From a candidate division KSB1 bacterium (GTDB taxonomy: Bacteria > Zhuqueibacterota > Zhuqueibacteria > JANLFK01 > Oleimicrobiaceae), in NCBI GenBank assembly GCA_024655945.1, contig JANLFK010000006.1, forward strand, positions 1 to 64,000: a stretch of 64,000 bases of DNA, written 5' to 3'. Both the position numbers and the translations under genes were made by a program. The notes beneath the pieces were generated by a model. It saw only the letters and a list, made by a program, of their open reading frames with translations. It had not been told where the DNA came from and ran no database searches. Positions 35,998 through 44,794 of this stretch are shown piece by piece (positions within the stretch are counted from its first letter, which is position 1; every line of letters starts with the position of its first letter).

Positions 35998-38877
35998 ATG
36001 AATCAGCGAGCCGAGTGGAAAGAACGGACTTCTGGCCTGTTGGTTGCGCCTCTTCTGTGGCTCATTACGACCGGCCTTTTCCTGCTCACACCGGTTACCT
36101 GGGCACAGGATGCACCGGTCAAGCGCCCTCTCTGCCACAGCGACTATGACTCGTGGAAGTCCATCGCCAGTCCCTCCCTCTCCCCCGATGGCCGTTGGCT
36201 CTGCTACATCGAGACGCCGCAAGACGGCGACGCCGAACTGGTGGTCACCCACCTCCACGGCCCGGAGACGTACCGGCAGCTCGTGGGCTACTCCGGCGAA
36301 GGGACTGAGGCGCACAAGGCCGCCTCTGCGGCTTTCAGCTGGGATTCCCGGCATGTGGCCTTTCTCATCTCTCCTGACAAGGAGAAGGCCAAAGCAACCA
36401 AGAAAGCCAACAAGAAAGACAAGCCCAAGAAGAAACTGGCCATTCTGAGCCTCTCCGACGGCGCGATGCAGACGGTCGAGGAAGTCAAGAGCTTTACCAT
36501 GCCCAAAGAGGCAGCCAGTTGGATCGCTTACCTGCACGAAACGAAGGAAGCCGAGGAGAAGAAAGGCGACGGCGAGCAAGGGAAAGAGGAAAAGGAGCAG
36601 AAGAAGCGCGAGAAGGAGCGGACCTATGGCGGCCAGCTGGTGGTGCAGGCACTCGCCGACACCACGCGTAAGACCGTGCTGCAGGACGTGGTGGATTATC
36701 GCTTCACCAAGGACGGCCGCCACCTTTTCTACGTCGTCTCCAGCAAGGAGCACCCGGAGCGCGACGGGGCCTATTTCCTCCACCCCGGGGACACCGCGGG
36801 CGTGCCACTCATGAACGGCAAAGGAGAGTACAAGCACCTGACGCTGAACAAGGAGGAGACGCAACTGGCGTTTCTCACCGACAGGTTCGACCAGGAAGCG
36901 CAAGAGCCGACCTTGGTGTTGGCTGGCTGCGCGGTCGGCGCGCCGAAGGCCACCGTGTGGGTCTCTCACACTGTCACGCCGGGCTTTCCCGAGGGCATGG
37001 CGGTCAGCGACAAGTCACCGCTCACCTTCAGCGACGATGGCAAGGTGGTGATGTTCGGCATCAAAGAGATTGCCAAACCTGCCGCAAAGAGTGACTCGCT
37101 CCGCGAGGAGGCAAAGTGTGACCTCTGGCACTGGCAAGACCCTTACCCGCAGCCTGAGCAGAAGAAGATGGCCAAGAAGGTGCGGGAGAACACTTGGGAA
37201 TGCGTCTATCACCTCGAGCGTAAGCGCTTTGTGCAGTTGGCCGACAAGTACCTGCCTGACGTGGAGTTGGGGCGCACGGGCAAGGTGGCCTTGGCGCAAA
37301 ACCCGTGGCCCTACGCGGCCCGCGCCTCTTACGACGCCGCTTACCATGACATCTACGTGATCAATACGACAACTGCTATGCGCACGCTGGTGCGCGAGGA
37401 ACTGCGCGGCGGGGCACAGCTCTCGCCAGAGGGCAGATACGTCACCTGGTTCGACGACGGCCACTGGCACTGTCACGACGTGGCGCGAGGCGTGACCCGC
37501 AATTTGACCGCCACACTGGGCGTCTCCTTTGCGCGGGAGGAACACGACACGCCAGAGCCAGCGCCGCCTTACGGCAGCGTCGGCTGGAGCAAAGGGGACC
37601 GCTCTTTCCTGGTTTACGACCGCTATGACCTCTGGGAGCTCTTTCCGGACGGACGGCCAGCGCGCTCAGTGACAGAGGGGCAGGGACGCGCGCACAAAGT
37701 GGCGTTCCGCTACGTTAAGCTCGACCCGGAAGAGGGGGCCATCGACCCGGCGCAACCGTTGCTCCTGAAGGCAACTGACGAGGAGACCATGGCGGAGGGG
37801 TTCTATCGCGATTGGCTCACGCGGGAGCAGCCCCCGGCGCAGCTGGTCATGGCCGACAGGAGCTTTGGCACGCCGAGCAAGGCTGCCTCCGCCCCCGTGC
37901 TTCTGCTCACCCGCGCCGCCTTTGACGAGTACCCGGACCTGTGGGTGAGTGACCCGTCTTTTGAGCAGCTCCACAAGGTGACTGACCTTGGCCGCCAGAT
38001 GGCCCCTTTTCTGTGGGGGAAGGCCCAGCTCCGCACCTTTCGCAATGCCGACGGGGTTGAGCTCAAGGGTGTACTCATCACGCCCGGAGACTTTGACCCT
38101 ACCCGTCGCTATCCGCTCATGGTGTACATTTACGAGCGGATGCATCAGACCCTGCACCAGTTCCGGCATCCCGGGCCTGGTACGTCCATCAACCCCAGCT
38201 ACTACGCGAGCAACGGCTACCTCATCTGGATGCCGGACATCGTCTACTCGACCGGCTTTCCTGGCCGCGACGCCCTCAAGTGCGTGCTCCCGGGAATCCA
38301 GATGCTGGTAGCCGAAGGTTACGTGGACCCGCAGGCGATTGGCATCCAGGGCCACTCTTGGGGCGGCTACCAGGTGGCTTATATGGTCACGCAGACGGAT
38401 ATCTTCGCTGCTGCCGAGGCGGGGGCGCCGGTATGCAACATGGTGAGCGCCTATGGGGGCATCCGATGGGAGAGCGGCAAAGTGCGCCAGTTCCAGTACG
38501 AGCGCACCCAGAGCCGCATCGGCGCCAGCCTCTGGGAAGCGCCGCTGCGTTTCATCGAGAACTCGCCCATCTTCTGGGCAGACAAGGTGCGCACGCCGCT
38601 GCTCATACTCCACAACGACAACGATGGCGCAGTGCCCTGGTACCAGGGCATCGAGTACATGATGGCGCTGCGCCGCCTGGGCAAGACTGCATTCATGTTC
38701 AACTACAACGGCGAGGAGCATGGCCTGCGCAAGCGGGTGAACCAGAAGGACTGGACCGTGCGCCTGGCCGAGTTTTTTGACCACTACCTGAAGAAGGCCC
38801 CTGCCCCGGCCTGGCTTACCGACGGCATCAAGGCCTGGCACAAGGAGGAGGAAGAGAAAGAGGGAGAGGGAAAGTGA
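35998..38877 (+). CDS. secreted S9 family (prolyl oligopeptidase/DPP-like) peptidase
   Basis: A 959-aa serine peptidase with a signal peptide (LWLITTGLFLLTPVTWA), an N-terminal beta-propeller (~45-680) and a C-terminal alpha/beta-hydrolase domain. The triad is Ser787 (GIQGHSWGGYQ), Asp876 (HNDNDGAVPW) and His908 (GEEHGLRK). A Lys/Glu-rich, probably charged insertion near residues 130-215 (EKAKATKKANKKDKPKKK) is unusual for the family. It resembles 'S9 family peptidase' proteins common in Bacteroidota that cut oligopeptides. ATG 35998 has GGGAGG upstream. The stop codon overlaps the next gene's ATG (TGATG), which indicates translational coupling. Confidence 0.92.
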   Translation: MNQRAEWKERTSGLLVAPLLWLITTGLFLLTPVTWAQDAPVKRPLCHSDYDSWKSIASPSLSPDGRWLCYIETPQDGDAELVVTHLHGPETYRQLVGYSGEGTEAHKAASAAFSWDSRHVAFLISPDKEKAKATKKANKKDKPKKKLAILSLSDGAMQTVEEVKSFTMPKEAASWIAYLHETKEAEEKKGDGEQGKEEKEQKKREKERTYGGQLVVQALADTTRKTVLQDVVDYRFTKDGRHLFYVVSSKEHPERDGAYFLHPGDTAGVPLMNGKGEYKHLTLNKEETQLAFLTDRFDQEAQEPTLVLAGCAVGAPKATVWVSHTVTPGFPEGMAVSDKSPLTFSDDGKVVMFGIKEIAKPAAKSDSLREEAKCDLWHWQDPYPQPEQKKMAKKVRENTWECVYHLERKRFVQLADKYLPDVELGRTGKVALAQNPWPYAARASYDAAYHDIYVINTTTAMRTLVREELRGGAQLSPEGRYVTWFDDGHWHCHDVARGVTRNLTATLGVSFAREEHDTPEPAPPYGSVGWSKGDRSFLVYDRYDLWELFPDGRPARSVTEGQGRAHKVAFRYVKLDPEEGAIDPAQPLLLKATDEETMAEGFYRDWLTREQPPAQLVMADRSFGTPSKAASAPVLLLTRAAFDEYPDLWVSDPSFEQLHKVTDLGRQMAPFLWGKAQLRTFRNADGVELKGVLITPGDFDPTRRYPLMVYIYERMHQTLHQFRHPGPGTSINPSYYASNGYLIWMPDIVYSTGFPGRDALKCVLPGIQMLVAEGYVDPQAIGIQGHSWGGYQVAYMVTQTDIFAAAEAGAPVCNMVSAYGGIRWESGKVRQFQYERTQSRIGASLWEAPLRFIENSPIFWADKVRTPLLILHNDNDGAVPWYQGIEYMMALRRLGKTAFMFNYNGEEHGLRKRVNQKDWTVRLAEFFDHYLKKAPAPAWLTDGIKAWHKEEEEKEGEGK

Positions 38878-40052
38878 TGGCACACTCCAAAAAGAGCTCG
38901 ACGCGCACGCCAAAGGCAATGTGCCTGGCGGCAACCTTCTTCGCCTGCGCCTGGCTGGGCGCCACTCCCGTGTACGCCCAGCTCAGCGAGCGCTACTTTG
39001 CCGAGCAGCAGAACCCGCCCATGCAAGTGTGCGTCGCGGTCTTCTATCCGACGACTGGCACTCTGGAGGAGCTCATCGCCCTGCGCCGCGAGGGTCTCAT
39101 GCCCGCGACCGACCTGCTGGTGGTGGGTGTCTACCACGAGAAGGAGATCGGCGACTACCAGGCTGCCCGCCGCTACGTGGAGGAGCGGCAGCTCGACTGG
39201 GTGCAATTCCACCGAATCAGCGGTGACTTGTCGCCGGCCAACATCTACCAGGACAATTCCTGCCGGAACGACTTTGCCCAGATCGTGCGGCTGAGCGACG
39301 GGGCCATCCTCTTCGGCGGCCCGGACATACCTCCGCAGTGTTACGGCCACAAGACACATCTGGCCACGGCGATCAAAGACGTGTACCGCCACTATCTGGA
39401 CCTTACCTTCGTCTTCTACCTGCTGGGCGGATCGCAGAACAATGCCCATCGGCCCCTGCTGGCGGAGGCACCCGACTACCCCTTGCTGGGCATCTGCTTG
39501 GGGGCGCAGACCATCAACGTGGCCACGGGCGGCACCCTGGTGCAGGACATCTGGCAGGTGACCTATGGCAAGCAGACCTACGAGGACGTGTTGCGTCTGG
39601 GCCCGGAGCGCTGGCACACCAACCCCTATCGGGGCCTCTACCCAGACGCTCGCCTGCTCGGCTACCATCTGCACCACATCCGGCTCAAGCAAGAGGGCTT
39701 CTTCTGTCAGTCATTGGGGTTTTCCCCCTCGGACGCGCCGCTGGTGGTGAGCTCCCATCATCAGGCAGTGGACAAGCCTGGCAGGGGCATCGTGGTGGCA
39801 GCTACCAGCATGGACGGCCGCGTGGTGGAGGCCATCACGCACCGCACTTTCAAGAACGTGCTCGGCGTGCAGTTTCACCCGGATTTTCCCATCCTCTGGG
39901 ACGCCGAGCTGCGCTTCAGATTCACGCCTGAGGGGGAAGAGACCAGCATCCGCGCGCTGTTGGAGGCGGATGCGCCGGGCCTCGCCTTCAACCGCGCTGT
40001 CTGGATCTGGTTCTTTGGCAAGGCAGCTGAGCGGCACCGCTCCCGATCCTGA
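38877..40052 (+). CDS. secreted class-I glutamine amidotransferase-like (peptidase C26/PuuD-type) protein
   Basis: A 391-aa protein with a signal peptide (CLAATFFACAWLGATPVYA). The nucleophile elbow is GICLGAQTI, with Cys207. His334 lies in GVQFHPDF, where the usual third residue Glu of HPE is replaced by Asp336. The fold and motifs match class-I amidotransferase/gamma-glutamyl hydrolase (C26) proteins, which remove glutamyl groups from gamma-glutamyl compounds. A signal peptide is atypical for synthase-type amidotransferases and favours a hydrolase. Start ATG 38877 shares its A with the TGA of the S9 gene; GAGAGGG lies upstream. It is convergent with the gene at 40095-43265. Confidence 0.82.
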   Translation: MAHSKKSSTRTPKAMCLAATFFACAWLGATPVYAQLSERYFAEQQNPPMQVCVAVFYPTTGTLEELIALRREGLMPATDLLVVGVYHEKEIGDYQAARRYVEERQLDWVQFHRISGDLSPANIYQDNSCRNDFAQIVRLSDGAILFGGPDIPPQCYGHKTHLATAIKDVYRHYLDLTFVFYLLGGSQNNAHRPLLAEAPDYPLLGICLGAQTINVATGGTLVQDIWQVTYGKQTYEDVLRLGPERWHTNPYRGLYPDARLLGYHLHHIRLKQEGFFCQSLGFSPSDAPLVVSSHHQAVDKPGRGIVVAATSMDGRVVEAITHRTFKNVLGVQFHPDFPILWDAELRFRFTPEGEETSIRALLEADAPGLAFNRAVWIWFFGKAAERHRSRS

Positions 40053-40094
40053 GCGCGTCCCCTCTGCTCTGAGAACGGCGCCTGTCAGGCAGAC

Positions 40095-43000
40095 TCAATA
40101 CTCTATTTCCACCAGGGCAGGCAGCCTTGTCACCCATATCCCTTCGGGGCCGAACTGCTTGTGCAGCTTGCCGTTGACCCTTACGCGGCGAATGGGGTCC
40201 TTGTACGGCGGTTTGACCAGCACCTTCGCCTCCGCCCGGCTGAGCTCGATGCTCAGCCGCAGGATTTTCCCCTCCCGCCAGGCGGTGTAGGAAAGAAGGC
40301 CAAGGTAGGTGGGCAGCTCTTTGACCTCCACGCCGCCCGGTGCCTCGAGCCAGGCAGCGGGAATGCCCGCGGCCACCGCCAGGGTCCCCTCATCGTCCTC
40401 GTAGACGAACATCGCCCGTAGCGAGCGGATAAAGTCCGAGCCGACCCAGGTGTGCGGCATGTCGCCAATGAACTTGGGGGCATCTGGGTCTTTCCACACC
40501 ACCTCTGCCCAGTGGTTCCAACCGGGTGGACGGCGGTCGTTCATGAAAAAGGCCAGCAGCTGGTGTGCCCTCTCCCTCTGGTCGAGCTGAACTAACGTGC
40601 CGATGGCGCGCAGTTCGTAGGGGGTGTAGTTCTCCCAGGCGCGGGTTCCGTTCTGCCGTTCCTGCGCAAAGCGGAAGTAGCGCTCGAACGTGTTGTGCAG
40701 CTCCGGTTCCGGAATGCGCCCGAGCTCGCCTCCTGGGCAGACGCCGATGGTCGTGGAGGTGGGATCAAAGTCGCCCAGCTCGGCGCAGCCGGGGATGTAG
40801 TCGATGCCGGCGACGGTCATGGCCAGGCGCATGGAGTTGTAGAGGTCGGTGCGCAGGTCATCTCGCTCGCGGGCAAACTCCGTCGCCAGCTCTTTTTCGC
40901 CCAGGATTTCGGCCATATGGGTCGCGTCCTTGAGGCCGCGCAGGGCGAAGAAATCGTCCCAGTACGAGTGCATGGGCTTGGCCGAATAGCCCTCGTGGCT
41001 AATGGACTCCGGCAGCAACCCGTACAGGACCCTCTTCTCGGGCGGCCCAAGCCGGTACTCTTCGCCCTTCCGCTCCTGGCGGAGGCTCTGCATGTAGCGC
41101 ACCGTCTTCACCACCTTGGGCCATTTGCCGCGCAGCCAGGTGGTGTCGCCGGAGAAGCGAAAGTACTGCATGACAGCGAAGATGAACTCGCCGTGGCTGT
41201 CGTGTTCAGGCAGAGGGTCCGGCCCACGCTGGTCGACCACGCACGGAATCTTACCGGAGGGGTACTGGTAGGCGGCGTACCAGTCGATGAACTCCCGCGG
41301 CTCGTCGCGAAAGCCCACTTGCAGCAAGGCAGTTGAGGTGAGGGAGCCGTCGCGTATCCACGAGCGGTCATAGGTGCGCGAGCCAGGCTTGATGCTCGGG
41401 CCGTCGCGGTTGATGAGGATGTAGGCAATGTTGCTGCGCAGCGTGTTCACGAGCTGCGCCGCCGCAGGCGGAACTTTGATTTTCACGCGGTTGACCTCGC
41501 GCACCCATGCCTGGCTGACAAAGCCCAGCTGTTGCTCAAAGAGCGCGCTGGGAGGATCACCGCGCAGCAGGCTCTGCGCGCTCAGCGAGGCATCGTGCAG
41601 CGGGATGGCCAGCACATAGTCGGCAGAGTCGCCAGGGGCCAGGCCTACGCTGTAGTGGAAAGCGGCCGAAGCGAGATGGCGCGGATCGCAGACAGCCTTA
41701 CTCTCCGGCAGCATTCCTGAACGCAGGTAGTCGGTAATGTCTCCCCGGTCGAAGGTGGTGGCGCCGAAATCGGTCGGCGGTGTCAAGCAGAGGATAGTCC
41801 TGCCGTCCACAACCGCGGCCTGGGACGCGTAGGTCAGCGTGTCAATGCGGCCGACCCCACCGAGGGTAACCAGCTTCTGCCAGGGTGGAGTGACCTGAAA
41901 GGGGCGCACGGCCACGAAAAGCGCGCCAGCAGCCGGCTCCAGTCCCTCGTTCACCAGCCGGTAGCGCACGAAGAGAATGGAGCTCCCTGGGTCTCCGGCA
42001 GCAACCGCGGTGATGGACAGCCTGGCCGTTTCCCCGATCTGCCAGCTCACCGTCGGAATGGGCAAATAGCTGTCTGCGAGTGTCTGGCTGGCTGTGACAT
42101 CGGGCCAGGAGAGGAGGCGATCGCCAATCCACAGAAACGGCTCCAGCGAAAAGGAGCGCGTGCCCACCTCGATCATGCCGTGTTCGTTGATGAGCGCCTC
42201 CTCGCCGTCGCCGTTCTTCACGCCCACCACCGTCCAGTAGGTTTGCCGATCGGAGAAATAGGCTGGGAAACTGCCGGTCGGCTCCTCTTTCGCGAGAGCG
42301 CGGAGAAGGTCGTTGGACGAAGAGGAGAACTCCGGACCCTTGACCACCATGCGCCTGAGCAGGCACATTTTACCGCCGCAGGTGAGGAGTCGCAGCCGCA
42401 GGTGTCTGCCTTCTGCCTCTGGGGTGGGCACATAGTCCCGTCCGCCATCGCTCTCGCGCACGCGGTAGAGCTCCTCCCAGGCGCGACCATCTGAGGAAAC
42501 ATCGAGTGCATAGTCTTTGGCGTGGGCGCCAGGCTCCCAGTCCAGCACAAGGCCGCCGATCTCCCTCGTCCTGCCAAAATCGAGGGTGAGCCACTGTGGG
42601 ACCTTTGTCGCCGGGAGCAGCCAGCCTGTCACTGTGTCGGCAGACGCATTCACCCTGGGCGGCGCTCCACGTGCCGCCGAAACACGCAGCTTAGGGGGAA
42701 CCGTCGCCGCAGGAGCATGCAACGGCTCGAAGCGGAAGTTGTCGATCCACACCTTGCCGCTGCCGCCGCTCCCTGTGGAAACCACGAACTCAATGTACTT
42801 CGCCCGCCTGAGCTGCCCCGGTCCCGAAGGCCCCCAGGCGAAGGTGATGTCCCGCCTCTTGACGCGCATCGTTTTCCACGCGGCGGGGTACTCGACGTTC
42901 AACTTCTTCACCCAGTGCACGTTGCCGAGAGAGTCGATGAGCTTGAACTCAAAGTTGTTGACGGGCGTGACGCCCCGCAGGTCGAAGAGGAACTGGTAAT

Positions 43001-43265
43001 CTTCGGGCAGCTCAATCTCGAACTGCTTGCGGGCAATGACGTAGCCAAAACCCCCACCAAAGGAAAAATCCATGAGCATGGCCTGCCCTGCGCGCCCTTG
43101 GTCGGCAAGGAGCTTGAGCTGTGCTCCCTCTGAGGTCACCGGCTGCCAGCCTTGCAGTTGCTCAAAGTCGTCGAGGAGCTTCTCCTGCGTCCGCCCTTGC
43201 GGCATTAGCATCACAAGGCAAAGTCCCACAGCAATGCTCAGTCTCGCCATGCGCCTCATCCTCAT
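40095..43265 (-). CDS. secreted multi-domain glycoside hydrolase-like protein (CBM + discoidin + alpha-toroid)
   Basis: A 1056-aa protein with a signal peptide (MARLSIAVGLCLVMLMPQG). Residues ~30-175 form a jelly-roll domain of CBM11/CIA30 type (LLDDFEQLQGWQPVTSEG). Residues ~195-310 are a discoidin/F5/8C-like module (LTLDFGRTREIGGLVLDWEP). The remainder is an (alpha/alpha)6-toroid of the glycogen-debranching/GH15-like type, with SWIRDGSLTSTALLQ near residue 640, ENYTPYELRAIGTL and MPHTWVGSDFIRSLRAM. There is no sorting domain. The exact GH family cannot be read. As the last gene of the glucan locus it may trim glucan side chains. The start could instead be ATG 43250, which has GAGGATGAGG upstream. 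Confidence 0.75.
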   Translation of the reverse strand: MRMRRMARLSIAVGLCLVMLMPQGRTQEKLLDDFEQLQGWQPVTSEGAQLKLLADQGRAGQAMLMDFSFGGGFGYVIARKQFEIELPEDYQFLFDLRGVTPVNNFEFKLIDSLGNVHWVKKLNVEYPAAWKTMRVKRRDITFAWGPSGPGQLRRAKYIEFVVSTGSGGSGKVWIDNFRFEPLHAPAATVPPKLRVSAARGAPPRVNASADTVTGWLLPATKVPQWLTLDFGRTREIGGLVLDWEPGAHAKDYALDVSSDGRAWEELYRVRESDGGRDYVPTPEAEGRHLRLRLLTCGGKMCLLRRMVVKGPEFSSSSNDLLRALAKEEPTGSFPAYFSDRQTYWTVVGVKNGDGEEALINEHGMIEVGTRSFSLEPFLWIGDRLLSWPDVTASQTLADSYLPIPTVSWQIGETARLSITAVAAGDPGSSILFVRYRLVNEGLEPAAGALFVAVRPFQVTPPWQKLVTLGGVGRIDTLTYASQAAVVDGRTILCLTPPTDFGATTFDRGDITDYLRSGMLPESKAVCDPRHLASAAFHYSVGLAPGDSADYVLAIPLHDASLSAQSLLRGDPPSALFEQQLGFVSQAWVREVNRVKIKVPPAAAQLVNTLRSNIAYILINRDGPSIKPGSRTYDRSWIRDGSLTSTALLQVGFRDEPREFIDWYAAYQYPSGKIPCVVDQRGPDPLPEHDSHGEFIFAVMQYFRFSGDTTWLRGKWPKVVKTVRYMQSLRQERKGEEYRLGPPEKRVLYGLLPESISHEGYSAKPMHSYWDDFFALRGLKDATHMAEILGEKELATEFARERDDLRTDLYNSMRLAMTVAGIDYIPGCAELGDFDPTSTTIGVCPGGELGRIPEPELHNTFERYFRFAQERQNGTRAWENYTPYELRAIGTLVQLDQRERAHQLLAFFMNDRRPPGWNHWAEVVWKDPDAPKFIGDMPHTWVGSDFIRSLRAMFVYEDDEGTLAVAAGIPAAWLEAPGGVEVKELPTYLGLLSYTAWREGKILRLSIELSRAEAKVLVKPPYKDPIRRVRVNGKLHKQFGPEGIWVTRLPALVEIEY

Positions 43266-43369
43266 GAGGTTCTCAGATGGTGGGAAAACTTGCCGCGCCT
43301 CCCAGAAAAAGGTGCTCCTTGCGCTTTACCGCGCCCTCGTCTTGCCGTCTCCGCATCACTCCGGAGAGC

Positions 43370-44785
43370 CTATTCCAGCCAGCCGCCGGAGAAGCCTGCC
43401 CTGCGCAACCCGGCAACGATGTAGGGATTGCGCTTCATCACCTCCCACACCAAGCCGCTGCGCAGGTTCTCCGTCATGAGGACGATTGGCCCTTGGTCGA
43501 TGCCCAGGTAGTCGCGGTCGAACCAGCCGTCGGGTGTCTTTGTGGTTACGAAGGTCGGGTTGAACGCATCGCGGAAGCCGAACTCTGTCCAGAGGCGCTC
43601 GCCGTAGGTGGCGCGCATCTGCTTCAGAGTGGGGATGCAAATCTCCGGAGCAAAAGGAAGCGACCCGGCTACCGCGGTGGGCGTAATGGTGCCGTCGTCG
43701 TTGGTCCAGTCGATGGACGGACCGCGCGCGCCATAGCCGATGAAGCGCCGTTCCTTGCCGTCGATGAGGAGCGTTGTGTCACCCGGGCCATCGCAGGCGG
43801 AAAATCCCCAGATCGTCGGCCCATAGTCGCGAAAGCCGGCTGGGTTGTCAATGGCATACGCCCGTTGCGCCAAAGTGGCGCGACGCGAGTTCTCGACGTA
43901 GTCGATGCCCCGCGCGCGCATGTAGTCGTCCTTGATGCCGCGGAAGTCGATCCAACAGTGCGAGAACTGGTGCCCAAACAGAGGGGCAAAGCTGATGAAC
44001 TCCTGACCGTAGAACTCCGCCCACAGGTAGGAGGCGGTCCAGGCCTGCCAGGCACTGGCCGGAACAGGATGTGTGGGGGAACCCAGGGCCAGGATGTAGA
44101 GGATCATGGCCTCGTTGTAGCCTGTCCAATAGTGCGGGTCAAAGCCGCGCTCCGGCATCCATCCTAAGGCAATGCCCAGTTTGTCGGCCATGGCCCACTC
44201 CCACTCGACGCGGCGGTACAGCGTGTCGGCAAGGCTGCGCACCTCCTGTTCCTCGGCCTCAGGGGCGTCGAAATAGCTCTGGCAAAAGAGCACGCCGGCC
44301 ATGAGCAGAGCTGTGTCCATGGTAGAGAGCTCGCATCTCCAGGCGCGCAGCCCGGTCTTCATGTCCAAGAAGTGATAAAAAAAGCCTCGGTAGCCGCCGC
44401 TTCTCTCTGGATCAGCGCTCTGGGGAAGGGATAGCAAATACTGCAAGGTCGTGCGCACGCGCTGGGCAGCCTCATGGCGAGAGATGAGGCCGTGTTCCAC
44501 CGCCACAGGATAGCTACTTAGAGCAAAGCCGACGGCAGCGATGCTGCACGGCCCTGGCGACGGCCAGCGATCCGGAGCCATGCCGCTCGCTGGATCAGTT
44601 GTCTGCAAGAAATAGGTGAGCGTCCTGACAACCAGGGTGTCCAGGAAAGGGTCCCAGCGCTCTGCCTGTGGCACCGCCTGCGTTCGGCAGGACAGAAAGG
44701 CCGCCGAGGCCACCAATACCATCAGCGCCCCCGCGACAAATTGGCCGCCCGTCAGGCGAGCAGCTCTGGCGAATCGCTCTCCCAT
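43370..44785 (-). CDS. GH144-like (PF10091) glucanase, lipoprotein
   Basis: A 471-aa lipoprotein (lipobox AFLSC, Cys33) carrying the 'putative glucoamylase' (alpha/alpha)6 domain, PF10091. Conserved blocks are GYRGFFYHFLDMKTGLRAW, FGHQFSHCWIDFRGI, ENSRRATLAQRAYAIDNP, the DGTITPTAVAGSLPF loop and YLGIDQGPIVLM. PF10091 proteins of CAZy GH144/GH162 are endo-beta-1,2-glucanases, and the same domain occurs inside cyclic beta-1,2-glucan synthase. The enzyme would sit on the inner face of the outer membrane or in the periplasm. ATG 44785 is used. It lies 9 bp downstream of its paralogue at 44795-46576, so the two form a tandem pair. Confidence 0.88.
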   Translation of the reverse strand: MGERFARAARLTGGQFVAGALMVLVASAAFLSCRTQAVPQAERWDPFLDTLVVRTLTYFLQTTDPASGMAPDRWPSPGPCSIAAVGFALSSYPVAVEHGLISRHEAAQRVRTTLQYLLSLPQSADPERSGGYRGFFYHFLDMKTGLRAWRCELSTMDTALLMAGVLFCQSYFDAPEAEEQEVRSLADTLYRRVEWEWAMADKLGIALGWMPERGFDPHYWTGYNEAMILYILALGSPTHPVPASAWQAWTASYLWAEFYGQEFISFAPLFGHQFSHCWIDFRGIKDDYMRARGIDYVENSRRATLAQRAYAIDNPAGFRDYGPTIWGFSACDGPGDTTLLIDGKERRFIGYGARGPSIDWTNDDGTITPTAVAGSLPFAPEICIPTLKQMRATYGERLWTEFGFRDAFNPTFVTTKTPDGWFDRDYLGIDQGPIVLMTENLRSGLVWEVMKRNPYIVAGLRRAGFSGGWLE

Positions 44786-44794
44786 AATTGCCTG